Below the pieces are notes generated by a model, which was not told where the DNA came from, made no database searches, and was given only the letters and a program-made list of their open reading frames with translations. Made by a program: the position numbers and the translations under genes. 64,000 nucleotides of DNA, from contig NZ_CP020105.1 of the NCBI RefSeq assembly GCF_002067135.1, forward strand, positions 3,410,001-3,474,000, read 5' to 3'. This document shows, piece after piece, positions 46,461 to 55,061 of the stretch. The stretch is from Spirosoma rigui. GTDB lineage: Bacteria > Bacteroidota > Bacteroidia > Cytophagales > Spirosomataceae. Within the stretch, counting starts at the first letter, position 1; each line of letters begins with the position of its first letter.

Positions 46461-48041
46461 CGTCAGGCGCGGCCCCTGGGAAACCCGGTCTTCGTTAAGC
46501 AGGCGCAGCAGCACCCCGTTGGTAGGACCGTAGCCATCGGGCAGTGGGAGACCATTGCTGGGGGGCAGGGTGTTGCCTGCTACGTCGTAGTAGGCCAAAA
46601 ATGTGCCCGTTGCCTTGTAGAAATCCAGCACTTCGGTTGTCCAGTGCTGTTTGATCTGGCTCGCCAGCTCGGTCAGGTTGTAGTTACGCAAACCCTGAAT
46701 AGCGAACCATTGCACCGATGCATTGCCGTAGGGTGCATCCCACACCTGGCTGGTTCGGGTAGTGGTGGTGGCCAGTAGGCCACCCGCTTTCAGGAAGTCC
46801 CGTTGCAGCGTTTGGCCAACGTAGCGGGCCTGATCGAGGGTCGCTATTTTGACAAACAGAGGCAGGGCAGCCGCAGCGGAATAGACGGGGGTATGCTTCC
46901 GGGACACAAAGTCGTAATCAAAATAAAACCGTCTCCTGTCGTTCCAGCAATACTGCTGGATAGCATCGTGCCGTTGCTGGGCCAGCACCTGGTACATGCG
47001 GGCCCGCCGTTTATCGCCTTTAAGCCGGTAACCTTCGGCCAGGGTACGTTCCAGGTTGAGCAGCAGGCAGTTGAGGTCTACCGGGATCAGGTCGGTGGTG
47101 TGAATACTGCGTAGTGCTTTGCTGTCTTTAAGCCACCGGCTGCTGAATGCCCAGCCCGATTCGGCGCCGGCCCGAATATGGCGGTAGATGACCGACGCGT
47201 TTTTTTGATTTTTGACCAGCGCTACGTCCTCCCGGTAGGCTTCGGGGCGGGGCGTATCCAGGTCATCATAGTAGCGGTTCAGAAAAACGCCCTCGTCCAG
47301 CCGGACTACCCTTCGATAAGCTGGCTCCCGGGCCGTCACCTTGCTACGTCCGTCCATCCAGAAATTATATTCCTGCTGCAAAGCGGGCAGGTAGTTGACC
47401 AGCACCCGGCGGCCCTGTACTTCGCTCAGCAAGCCCGTCATCAGCGAGAACACGGGCGGCTGCGATCGACTCAGCGCGTAGGTCCGATTGCTGGCTGGCA
47501 CCAGGCCATAGGTTTTGATGAGGTGAGCGACATTATCGACCATTCCCCGAAGCAGGCTGCTTTCGCCGGATGCCTGCAGACCAAGCAGTGTGAAATAGCT
47601 GTCCCCGTAGGTTGACTCAACGGTCCGACTGTCGGTGGCTACGTAGGGTTTGGGCAGGGGAATCAGCGTACCTGTCCGACCCGTACTGGCAGGCTTGCGG
47701 GTGAGAGCGGGCCACAACTGACTGATCCGCTGCTGGGCCGACACCGATGATCTTGGCACCGAGCCGCCGGAAACCGGGGCAGGAATCGTGAAATGCTGTT
47801 CGACAAATGTTTTCAGGCTAAACCCGCGTTTCCGGCGTTCCTTCTCGTAATCGGCCAGGATAGTCGCTGGCGGAAATTTCGGGACACAGTCGGCGAACGT
47901 TTTGGAGTCGGGAAAAAGCTGGGCCGTCTGTACCGACCCAAAAAGGGCACCATACTGCTCATCCGGCGCCGGAGACTGGCCGTGAAGACCGGTCCGGATG
48001 GTAACTAGAGCCAGCAGGGAAAGGCAGAGTCGTTTATTCAT
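46449..48041 (-). CDS. GH37 trehalase homologue lacking both catalytic carboxylates (probable pseudoenzyme)
   Basis: A 530-residue exported protein (Sec signal about 1-21) that aligns along its length with periplasmic trehalase: ALFGSVQTAQLFPDSKTFAD, LPKPYVATDSRTVESTYGDSYFTLLGL over about 130-157, the AESGWAFSSRW segment (about 293-303), SQVWDAPYGNASVQW and LPDGYGPTNGVLLRLL. In E. coli TreA the acid is the Asp of ESGWDFSSRW and the base the Glu of the VEKYD segment. Here the first is Ala298 (codon GCA at 47148-47150) and the second is Ala483 (codon GCC at 46593-46595, FLAYYDV). The first trehalase signature also loses its two Gly, Phe and Trp. Trehalose hydrolysis is thus doubtful; binding or another activity is possible. 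Confidence 0.88.
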   Translation of the reverse strand: MNKRLCLSLLALVTIRTGLHGQSPAPDEQYGALFGSVQTAQLFPDSKTFADCVPKFPPATILADYEKERRKRGFSLKTFVEQHFTIPAPVSGGSVPRSSVSAQQRISQLWPALTRKPASTGRTGTLIPLPKPYVATDSRTVESTYGDSYFTLLGLQASGESSLLRGMVDNVAHLIKTYGLVPASNRTYALSRSQPPVFSLMTGLLSEVQGRRVLVNYLPALQQEYNFWMDGRSKVTAREPAYRRVVRLDEGVFLNRYYDDLDTPRPEAYREDVALVKNQKNASVIYRHIRAGAESGWAFSSRWLKDSKALRSIHTTDLIPVDLNCLLLNLERTLAEGYRLKGDKRRARMYQVLAQQRHDAIQQYCWNDRRRFYFDYDFVSRKHTPVYSAAAALPLFVKIATLDQARYVGQTLQRDFLKAGGLLATTTTRTSQVWDAPYGNASVQWFAIQGLRNYNLTELASQIKQHWTTEVLDFYKATGTFLAYYDVAGNTLPPSNGLPLPDGYGPTNGVLLRLLNEDRVSQGPRLTLAN

Positions 48042-48200
48042 AGTCTACTACGTTACTCGCTCAACGAACGATTTCCAGCTCAACGTATACTAGTTCTGTA
48101 GATAAACATAGTGACCATACAAAATACATCGCTGCCCAGGTCAGCGACAAAAAACAACGCGCCGGGCGGGAGAAACTACCTGGACTTTGCTTTTACGAAC

Positions 48201-49613
48201 ATGAACACACTCGCATCTGCGCCCACGTTTCTTTCGGACGACTTCCTGCTTCAGACCGAAACAGCCCGTCGGCTATACCACGATTACGCCCGGTCGATGC
48301 CGATCATTGACTACCACTGCCATTTGCCGCCCGACCAGATTGCGCAGGACCGGCGTTTCGAGAACATAACCCAGCCCTGGCTCTACGGCGACCACTATAA
48401 ATGGCGCGCCATGCGGACCCACGGTGTCGACGAACGCTACTGTACCGGCACCGCCAGCGATTGGGAGAAGTTCGAAAAATGGGCCGAAACGGTTCCTTAT
48501 ACGCTTCGTAATCCGCTGTATCACTGGACACACCTGGAGCTGAACAACCCGTTCGGTGTAAAAGAACTCCTGAATCCGAAAACCGCACGGGGCATTTACG
48601 AAACCTGCAACGAACAACTCCCGCAACTGACCACCCGGGCGCTGCTGCAACACTTCGATGTGCGGGTGGTGTGCACGACCGATGATCCGCTCGACTCGCT
48701 GGAGCATCACGACACGGTAGCCCGGGATGGTTTTTCGATCAAGATCCGCCCGACTTTCCGCCCCGATAAAGCAATGGCTGCCGACGATGCAAACGCGCTG
48801 CGTGCTTACATCCGGAAACTGGCCGACGTAACTAACCGGGAGATTTCAACCCTATCGGACTACCTCGATGCCCTCAAAACCCGGCACGATTACTTTGCCG
48901 AACGTGGTTGCCGCCTGTCGGACCACGGGCTGGAGATGATCTACGCCGAGGACTACACCGAAGGGGATGTGCAACGCATTTTCGACCACCTGAATCGCGG
49001 GGTCGACGTGCCGCCCGCCGATATTTTGAAGTTTAAGTCGTTCATGCTCGTTCAGTTCGCCGAATGGGATCATGAAAAGGGCTGGACGCAACAGTTTCAC
49101 CTGGGAGCGCTCCGGAACAACAACCGCCGTCGTCTGCGCGACCTGGGGCAGGATACGGGTTGGGACAGCATTGGCGATTTCCCGCAGGCGGCATCCCTTT
49201 CGCGCTTCCTGGGCGGCCTCGACGACCGGGATAAGCTCGCTAAAACGATCATTTATAACCTGAATCCTGCCGATAACGAAGTGATGGCGACCATGATCGG
49301 AAACTTCAACGACGGGTCGATACGGGGTAAAGTACAGTTTGGCTCGGGCTGGTGGTTTCTGGATCAGAAGGACGGGATGGAGCGTCAGATGAATGCACTG
49401 TCGAACATGGGTCTGCTCAGTACGTTCGTGGGTATGTTGACCGACTCCCGCAGTTTTCTGTCCTTCAGCCGGCATGAGTACTTCCGGCGTATCCTTTGTA
49501 ATCTTTTCGGTAACGATGTCGAGAATGGTGAACTACCCGCCGACATTGACCTGATCGGTGGCATCGTGCAGGATATCTGCTACCGGAACGCAGATCGTTA
49601 TTTCGGATTTTAA
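48201..49613 (+). CDS. uxaC: Glucuronate isomerase
   Basis: A 470-residue enzyme that isomerises D-glucuronate to D-fructuronate (and galacturonate to tagaturonate). The start MNTLASAPTFLSDDFLLQ at 48201 gives the usual family length. Metal-site and family segments are visible: MPIIDYHCHLPP (about 34-45), WLYGDHYKWRAMR, VVCTTDDPLDSLEHH, GDFNDGSIRGK-like NFNDGSIRGKVQFGSGWWF and DSRSFLSFSRHEYFRR near the C-terminus. It points to uronate use, but no uxuA, uxuB or kdg genes are near. A hydrolase gene follows after 9 bp on the same strand. Confidence 0.96.
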   Translation: MNTLASAPTFLSDDFLLQTETARRLYHDYARSMPIIDYHCHLPPDQIAQDRRFENITQPWLYGDHYKWRAMRTHGVDERYCTGTASDWEKFEKWAETVPYTLRNPLYHWTHLELNNPFGVKELLNPKTARGIYETCNEQLPQLTTRALLQHFDVRVVCTTDDPLDSLEHHDTVARDGFSIKIRPTFRPDKAMAADDANALRAYIRKLADVTNREISTLSDYLDALKTRHDYFAERGCRLSDHGLEMIYAEDYTEGDVQRIFDHLNRGVDVPPADILKFKSFMLVQFAEWDHEKGWTQQFHLGALRNNNRRRLRDLGQDTGWDSIGDFPQAASLSRFLGGLDDRDKLAKTIIYNLNPADNEVMATMIGNFNDGSIRGKVQFGSGWWFLDQKDGMERQMNALSNMGLLSTFVGMLTDSRSFLSFSRHEYFRRILCNLFGNDVENGELPADIDLIGGIVQDICYRNADRYFGF

Positions 49614-49622
49614 CGGGTTTCT

Positions 49623-50483
49623 ATGACGCATACAACCATCCACGTTAACCGTAACGCCGGCTCATCGGTACGACTCCATGTGGTGCAGGCGGGACCCGTT
49701 GACGGGCCGCTGGTCATCCTATTGCACGGATTTCCGGAGTTCTGGTACGGATGGAACGCGCAGATCGAACCCCTGGCCGCTGCGGGCTACCGCGTTTACG
49801 CACCCGACCAGCGGGGCTATAACCTGAGTGACAAGCCGGACGGCATTGCCGCTTACTCAATTGAAACGCTGGCGGCCGACGTAGTGGGACTCATCGACGA
49901 GGCCGGTCGACAAAAAGCGGTGGTTGTGGGGCATGACTGGGGAGCAGCCGTGGCCTGGTGGGTAGCGGCTACTTACCCCGATCGGGTGGAGCGGCTGGTT
50001 GTGCTGAACGTGCCCCATCCGGCCGTCATGAAGCGGTTTGCCAGTCGTGATCCCGGGCAGATGCTGCGAAGCTGGTATATCGCGTTCTTCCAACTGCCGG
50101 GCTTACCCGAACGGCTGTCGCGACAAAATAACTGGTCACTGATGATTCACACGCTACGGTCCAGCAGCCGGCCGGGTACGTTCTCCGATGCTGACCTGGA
50201 ACAGTACCGCCAGGCCTGGTCGCAGCCGGGCGCGTTTCGGTCGATGGTGAACTGGTACCGGGCTGTCCTCCGGCGTCCACCTATCCGCAGCCTGGCCGCT
50301 CGAATCACCGTCCCCACGCTACTGATCTGGGGCACCCGGGATCGATTTCTCAAACGGGAGATGGCCCAGCCCAGCATCGACCTGTGTGACAAGGGCCAGG
50401 TAATATTCTTCGAAAACGCCACCCACTGGGTTCAGCACGAAGAAGCGGAGAGAGTGACCGAGTTGATAAAAAAGGGGGCCTAA
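49623..50483 (+). CDS. Epoxide hydrolase-like alpha/beta hydrolase
   Basis: A 286-residue cytoplasmic alpha/beta hydrolase. The oxyanion motif is [12 protein letters not shown] (about 33-44), the nucleophile elbow is [13 protein letters not shown] with Asp (about 102), and the catalytic His lies in [13 protein letters not shown] near the C-terminus. [14 protein letters not shown] supplies the acid region. An Asp nucleophile in G-H-D-W-G is characteristic of soluble epoxide hydrolases and haloalkane dehalogenases. It starts 9 bp after uxaC and is likely co-transcribed, but the link to uronate use is unexplained. Confidence 0.92.
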   Translation: MTHTTIHVNRNAGSSVRLHVVQAGPVDGPLVILLHGFPEFWYGWNAQIEPLAAAGYRVYAPDQRGYNLSDKPDGIAAYSIETLAADVVGLIDEAGRQKAVVVGHDWGAAVAWWVAATYPDRVERLVVLNVPHPAVMKRFASRDPGQMLRSWYIAFFQLPGLPERLSRQNNWSLMIHTLRSSSRPGTFSDADLEQYRQAWSQPGAFRSMVNWYRAVLRRPPIRSLAARITVPTLLIWGTRDRFLKREMAQPSIDLCDKGQVIFFENATHWVQHEEAERVTELIKKGA

Positions 50484-50485
50484 CG

Positions 50486-50545
50486 AGAGGAAGGCAGACA
50501 GGACGCTAACGCGGTGGCGAAAGTAATTCCTCTCCGCCTTCCTCT
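50486..50545. terminator. Inverted repeat between convergent genes
   Basis: AGAGGAAGGC (50486-50495) is complementary to 50536-50545, enclosing a 40-nt loop. It lies between the hydrolase stop (50483) and the amidohydrolase stop (50552) and probably ends both transcripts. Confidence 0.45.
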
Positions 50546-50551
50546 TTCCAC

Positions 50552-51826
50552 TTACTTGTAAACCTTCCCGTCTTTCATAACGAATTTGACGGATTGCAGG
50601 GTTTTTATGTTCTGGATCGGATTTTCGTCGACGGCGATGATGTCGGCGAATTTACCCGCTTCGATCGAGCCGATCTGGGTTTCCATGCCAAGCAGCTTGG
50701 CGTTGGTCATGAGTGCAGCTTTGATGGCTTCAACGGGTGGCATACCCGCTTCAACCATGTATTCAAATTCCTTGGCGTTGTAGCCGTGGATGTACACCCC
50801 GGCATCGGTTCCAAAGGCAATCTTTACGCCCGCTTTATACGCCTTGGCGAAGGTAGCCTGAATTTTTGGGCCGATGGCCAGTGCTTTAGGCGTTACCAGC
50901 GCCGGATAATAGCCAAAGCGCCGGGCAGAGTCGGCAGCAGTTTTACCCGCAATGATGGTTGGGACGTAATACGTACCGTATTTTTTGAACAACTCAATGG
51001 CTTCGTCGTCCATCAGCGTGCCGTGTTCGATGGTTTGAACGCCCGCCCGGATGGCGCGTTTCATGCCTTCGGCACCGTGGGCGTGGGCTGCTACGGGAAA
51101 GCCGTAATCTTTCGCGGCATCGACAACGGCTTTCACTTCTTCTTCGGTGAACTGAGCGCCGGAGCCGTCCTTGGCATTGCTCAGTACGCCCCCCGTTGCG
51201 GTTATTTTGATCAGGTCAGAGCCGTCTTTGTACCGTTGCCGCACCGCCTTCCGCGCATCTTCGGGGCTATTAATAACACCATCTTCCGGACCCGGATCGC
51301 CCATCAGGTCCTTCCGGTACCCATTGGTCGGGTCGGCATGGCCCCCGGTTGTGGCGATGGATTTGCCCACCGTCAGCACGCGGGGCCCTTCCACCAGACC
51401 GGCATTGATCGCGTTGCGGAGGGAGATGTTCACTCCGGAGCCGCCCAGATCACGCACCGTAGTGAAGCCCGCCAGTAAGGTCGTTTTTGCGTACTGTGCC
51501 GCCTGGTACGCTACGTCGGGTGGGTTACGGGTAAAACCGTCGATGGCCCCGCCCCGGCGGGTCTGGCTTTCGAGGTGCACGTGCATGTCGATCAGGCCGG
51601 GCAGTACGGTTTTGGTTTTCATATCGACCAGTTTATCCTGGCCGGCAGGGGTTGTAAAGCCTTTCTGAACGGCGGTGATCTTGTTGCCTTCAACCACTAC
51701 GGTCATTTGCGGCTGGAGGGTGTTGCCAACCCCGTCGAAGAGATTGCCGCAGTGGATGAGTGTGCGTTGGGCAAACAGGGGCGATGCCAGCAGCGACAGG
51801 CCCGCCAGCAAGTACAGTTTTTTCAT
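50552..51826 (-). CDS. Exported imidazolonepropionase-like amidohydrolase
   Basis: A 424-residue protein with a Sec signal (about 1-19, ending LFAQ). The metal-dependent hydrolase marks are visible: LPGLIDMHVHLES with HxH (about 80-84), a Lys in KITATGG (about 209), VAAHAHGAEGMKRAI (about 245), TIEHGTLMDDEAIELF (about 265) and AFGTDAGVYIHGYN with the Asp (about 340). This subgroup includes Xaa-Pro and other dipeptidases and imidazolonepropionase relatives, usually periplasmic. It lies 82 bp after the small lipoprotein gene with a strong terminator between, so it has its own promoter. Confidence 0.92.
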   Translation of the reverse strand: MKKLYLLAGLSLLASPLFAQRTLIHCGNLFDGVGNTLQPQMTVVVEGNKITAVQKGFTTPAGQDKLVDMKTKTVLPGLIDMHVHLESQTRRGGAIDGFTRNPPDVAYQAAQYAKTTLLAGFTTVRDLGGSGVNISLRNAINAGLVEGPRVLTVGKSIATTGGHADPTNGYRKDLMGDPGPEDGVINSPEDARKAVRQRYKDGSDLIKITATGGVLSNAKDGSGAQFTEEEVKAVVDAAKDYGFPVAAHAHGAEGMKRAIRAGVQTIEHGTLMDDEAIELFKKYGTYYVPTIIAGKTAADSARRFGYYPALVTPKALAIGPKIQATFAKAYKAGVKIAFGTDAGVYIHGYNAKEFEYMVEAGMPPVEAIKAALMTNAKLLGMETQIGSIEAGKFADIIAVDENPIQNIKTLQSVKFVMKDGKVYK

Positions 51827-51850
51827 GGATTTGTTATTGGATGGGTACGA

Positions 51851-51879
51851 AAAAGCCGCAACGGATAGTTGCGGCTTTT
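51851..51879 (-). terminator. Intrinsic terminator of the 52 kb lipoprotein gene
   Basis: Perfect 12-bp arms AAAAGCCGCAAC (51851-51862) and complement (51868-51879), 5-nt loop; the minus strand ends the stem in GGCTTTTTCG. It is 29 bp after the stop of the lipoprotein gene. Confidence 0.75.
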
Positions 51880-51908
51880 AAATTACGGAAAGTTGTCAGA
51901 AAACGCTT

Positions 51909-52355
51909 TTACAGCCGGGAAACTTGCACAACTGCTTCGGGAAGGCTGGTATTTTCAGTCCCTTTCCGAAAGGCGCCGTCGCGGAGAATAACCTTGTATT
52001 GCTGCCCGCCAAACTCCACACTGACCGAGTCGATGGGCGCGTTGGCCGATGTCCGACGGGTATAGTTGGGAATGAAGGCCCATAACCGAACGGTACGGCT
52101 CTGTGCGTTTTTCAACAGCTGAAGTTTAACGCTGGCATTATTGGGCGCGAAACAATTGGCGTTGGGCGGGCAGACCGATACGTTCACTGAATCGGCGGTT
52201 ACGGTAATACCGTCTGAAGCTGTCACTGACTCGCTCCGGATCAACGCTACGTGATCCGGGGGCAAAGGCGGAACAACGGGGTTTGACTGACAGGCGTAGA
52301 GGCAGCCGAGGGTAGCGAAAATAAGGCCTGCTGCAACGTTACGATGACGTGGCAT
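51909..52355 (-). CDS. Small lipoprotein of unknown function
   Basis: A 148-residue lipoprotein with signal MPRHRNVAAGLIFATLGCLYAC (lipobox LYAC, Cys about 22). The mature part is beta-rich with two Cys (SVCPPNANCFAPN, about 60-72) that may form a disulfide, and a Ser/Val-rich pattern (SVSVEFGGQQYKVILRDGAF). I do not recognise a family. The gene lies 58 bp after DUF4920 on the same strand and is closed by an intrinsic terminator, so the two are probably one transcript from the promoter at 52.9 kb. Confidence 0.75.
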   Translation of the reverse strand: MPRHRNVAAGLIFATLGCLYACQSNPVVPPLPPDHVALIRSESVTASDGITVTADSVNVSVCPPNANCFAPNNASVKLQLLKNAQSRTVRLWAFIPNYTRRTSANAPIDSVSVEFGGQQYKVILRDGAFRKGTENTSLPEAVVQVSRL

Positions 52356-52413
52356 ATGAATGGTTGTTTTTCCAACAGGACGCCCCTGTCAGAAAAAGGG
52401 TTGTAAACACCGC

Positions 52414-52869
52414 CTATTTTTTTACGATGACACCGTCGGCCACGAAGGTCAGGGCTTTTTCGGGTTCGGTAATTTTCTCGATCTCTTCCTTCGACTTACC
52501 CGCATCCTGTGCGTAGTGGCGCAGTTCCGAAACGGGTGTCGTGGTAGTTTCGGCAGTACCTTCCATCACTACGGTTTTGCCCACGATGTCTTTGGGTACG
52601 AAGAAACCATAATCTTTAAAGCTCACGCGCATTACCTGGCCATCACCGGTTTTTACGTTCATCCAGCAGCCTTTCATTTTGCAAACCGACTCGACAGTGC
52701 CCTCGACTTTGGCAGCCATCTTGTCTTTATCGCCCATTTTAACGGCTAACTGGGTGGCAGGCAGCGCGCCTTTCTCCGAAATTTTCTTACCGTGGTAGCT
52801 TACAGCCGACTGGGCAAATGCGTTAAAAGACGCGCTTACGAGCAGGGCAACAATCAGTAGGTTTTTCAT
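52414..52869 (-). CDS. DUF4920 exported protein
   Basis: A 151-residue protein with a Sec signal (about 1-19, ending NAFAQ). The DUF4920 core is visible: KVEGTVESVCKMKGCWMNVKTGDGQVMRVSFKDYGFFVPKD (about 53-94), with the Cys pair in VCKMKGCWM that may bind metal, and VVMEGTAETTTTPVSELRHYA. Family members are periplasmic and resemble metal-related proteins found near copper or iron genes, but function is unproven. It has a good Bacteroidota promoter and is divergent from the M13 peptidase gene. Confidence 0.9.
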   Translation of the reverse strand: MKNLLIVALLVSASFNAFAQSAVSYHGKKISEKGALPATQLAVKMGDKDKMAAKVEGTVESVCKMKGCWMNVKTGDGQVMRVSFKDYGFFVPKDIVGKTVVMEGTAETTTTPVSELRHYAQDAGKSKEEIEKITEPEKALTFVADGVIVKK

Positions 52870-52892
52870 ACGGCCAATACGTTATATTTACC

Positions 52893-52923
52893 CAAAAGTA
52901 CCCATTTGGCGGCACTTTCAAAA
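52893..52923 (-). promoter_or_regulatory. Bacteroidota-type promoter of the DUF4920 gene
   Basis: On the minus strand TTTTG ends at 52919 and TACTTTTG occupies 52900-52893, an 18-bp spacer, close to the consensus TTTG-N19-TAnnTTTG. The -7 box ends about 24 bp before the ATG at 52869. Confidence 0.6.
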
Positions 52924-52930
52924 ACTAGAT

Positions 52931-54979
52931 ATGTTGCGCACAAGACAAATTATGGGCTTCGGTTTGAGCGTGTTATGCCTGATCGCCTGCCAGAAAAAAA
53001 ACGAAGAAAGCGAGGTACCCCGTCGCACGTCATTCTTTGACCGGGCGGGCATGGATACCACCGTGAATCCGGGCGATGATTTTTTCACGTATGCCAACGG
53101 GGGCTGGCTGAAGAAGACTACTATTCCGGGCGACCAAACGGGGTGGGGGTCGTTCTACCAGCTTTACGAAGAGAATCAGCTCAAAACCAGGTCTATTCTG
53201 GAGGAGGCCGCTGCGGCCAACGCTAAAACCGGTAGTGTAGAACAGCAGGTAGGTGACCTGTACGCCAGTGGTATGGACACCGTAACGATTGATAAACTCG
53301 GGTACGAACCGGTAAAGGCGGAGTTGGCCCGCATTGCCGCTCTGACCGACTACAAAGGTGTATTGACTTACATCGCCACCGACAAAACCAATCGGGGGGG
53401 CGAGTTTATTGGTCTGTACGTGGGTGCCGATGATCGGCAAAGCTCCATAAACCGAATTAATTTCGGGCAGTCAGGCCTGTCGTTGCCGGAGAAGGACTAT
53501 TACACCAAGAGCGACGAGCCCACGAAGAAGATTCGGTCTGCCTTCGTCGCCTACGTCGCGAAACTGTTCACGATGGTTGGTGTCGATTCGCTGTCGGCGA
53601 AAACCAAAGCCGATGCCATTCTGGAGTTTGAAACGACACTGGCCAGGTCCCACAAGTCACCCGCCGATCTGCGCGATCCCATTGCCAACTACAATAAGTT
53701 TGCCGTGGCTGACCTTACCAAACAAATGCCCAACCTCGACTGGCGCACGCTGCTTACCGGCATGAGCCTGGAAAAAATAGATACGGTACTCGTTGCGCAG
53801 CCCGCTTACTACCGGGCGCTGGATCAGTTGCTGCCTACTACGCCAGTTAGTGTGTTGAAAGATCGCCTGGTGTTCGACCTGCTGAATAACAACGCCAGCC
53901 TGCTCAGCAAACCGTTTGAGCGGGCCAGTTTCGAGTTCAACAGCAAAACACTGTACGGGCAGCCCCAGCAGCCGGAACGCTGGAAGCGAATTGCCAGCCG
54001 CGTCGATCAATCGCTTGGCGAAGCGCTGGGTCAGTTGTGGGTGAAGAAATATTTTCCGGCCGAAGCAAAGGAGCGGATGCTGACGCTGGTCGATAACCTG
54101 CAGAAAGTATACCGTGAGCGCATCGAAAAGCTAGACTGGATGGCTCCCGAAACAAAAAAGGTGGCCCTGGTGAAGCTCGATAAGTTCGTTAAAAAGATCG
54201 GCTACCCTGACAAGTGGAAAGACTATTCCGATGTCGAGATCAAGCGGGACGATTATTTCGGGAACGTGACACGGGCCCGCGCTCATTACTACACCGAAGA
54301 GTTTGCCAAGATCAACAAACCCGTCGACAAGGCCGAATGGAGCATGACACCCCCCACGGTAAATGCCTACGCCAATCCGACCAACAATGAGATCGTGTTT
54401 CCGGCCGGTATTCTGCAATTCCCGTTCTTCGATAAGGATGCCGACAATGCGATCAACTACGGTGGTATTGCGATGGTTATTGGTCACGAAATGACCCACC
54501 TCTTCGACGACCAGGGTCGCCAGTATGATGCCAATGGTAACCTGCGCGACTGGTGGACCAAACAGGATGCCGAACGCTTCTCGGCCAAAACACAGACGGT
54601 TGTGAATCAATACAATGGTTACTCCATTCTGGATAACCTGCACCTGAACGGCCGCCTGACGCTGGGCGAGAACCTGGCTGACTTGGGCGGTATTACCCTG
54701 GCCTACCAGGCATTCAAACTGACCAAGCAAGGGCAGGGTACCGAAAAAATTGATGGGTTCACCCCCGATCAGCGTTTCTTCCTGGGTTTCGCGCAGGTAT
54801 GGCGCATTAAAATTCGCCCCGAAACCGAGCGCGTCTACGTCAGCACCGATCCTCACTCGCCAGCTAAGTTTCGAGTCAATGGTCCCCTGACCAATTTTGC
54901 GCCGTTCTACCAGGCCTTCGCTGTGAAACCGGGCCAGAAGTTGTACAAGCCCGAGGTGGACCAGGCAAAGGTTTGGTAA
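52931..54979 (+). CDS. M13-family zinc metallopeptidase (neprilysin/PepO-like) lipoprotein
   Basis: A 682-residue peptidase. The signal ends LCLIAC (Cys about 20), so it is lipid-anchored. The N-terminal M13 domain begins DFFTYANGGWLKKTTIPGDQ. The catalytic domain carries NAYANPTNNEIVFPAGIL, HExxH in VIGHEMTHLFDDQG (about 519-523), the third zinc ligand and Asp in GENLADLGGI (about 580-588) and the C-terminal NFAPFYQAF segment. All catalytic residues are present. It degrades oligopeptides in the periplasm or at the surface. A 26-bp perfect hairpin ends it. Confidence 0.96.
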   Translation: MLRTRQIMGFGLSVLCLIACQKKNEESEVPRRTSFFDRAGMDTTVNPGDDFFTYANGGWLKKTTIPGDQTGWGSFYQLYEENQLKTRSILEEAAAANAKTGSVEQQVGDLYASGMDTVTIDKLGYEPVKAELARIAALTDYKGVLTYIATDKTNRGGEFIGLYVGADDRQSSINRINFGQSGLSLPEKDYYTKSDEPTKKIRSAFVAYVAKLFTMVGVDSLSAKTKADAILEFETTLARSHKSPADLRDPIANYNKFAVADLTKQMPNLDWRTLLTGMSLEKIDTVLVAQPAYYRALDQLLPTTPVSVLKDRLVFDLLNNNASLLSKPFERASFEFNSKTLYGQPQQPERWKRIASRVDQSLGEALGQLWVKKYFPAEAKERMLTLVDNLQKVYRERIEKLDWMAPETKKVALVKLDKFVKKIGYPDKWKDYSDVEIKRDDYFGNVTRARAHYYTEEFAKINKPVDKAEWSMTPPTVNAYANPTNNEIVFPAGILQFPFFDKDADNAINYGGIAMVIGHEMTHLFDDQGRQYDANGNLRDWWTKQDAERFSAKTQTVVNQYNGYSILDNLHLNGRLTLGENLADLGGITLAYQAFKLTKQGQGTEKIDGFTPDQRFFLGFAQVWRIKIRPETERVYVSTDPHSPAKFRVNGPLTNFAPFYQAFAVKPGQKLYKPEVDQAKVW

Positions 54980-54985
54980 TTGTTG

Positions 54986-55053
54986 TCTCCTTACCGAAAG
55001 GTCCCTCACCGAACCGCCCCGGCGTTCCGGTGAGGGACCTTTCGGTAAGGAGA
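54986..55053. terminator. Perfect 26-bp bidirectional stem-loop
   Basis: Arms 54986-55011 (starting TCTCCTTACCGAAAGG) and 55028-55053 are perfectly complementary over 26 bp with a 16-nt GC-rich loop. It lies between convergent genes stopping at 54979 and 55062. Confidence 0.75.
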
Positions 55054-55061
55054 AACTACCC

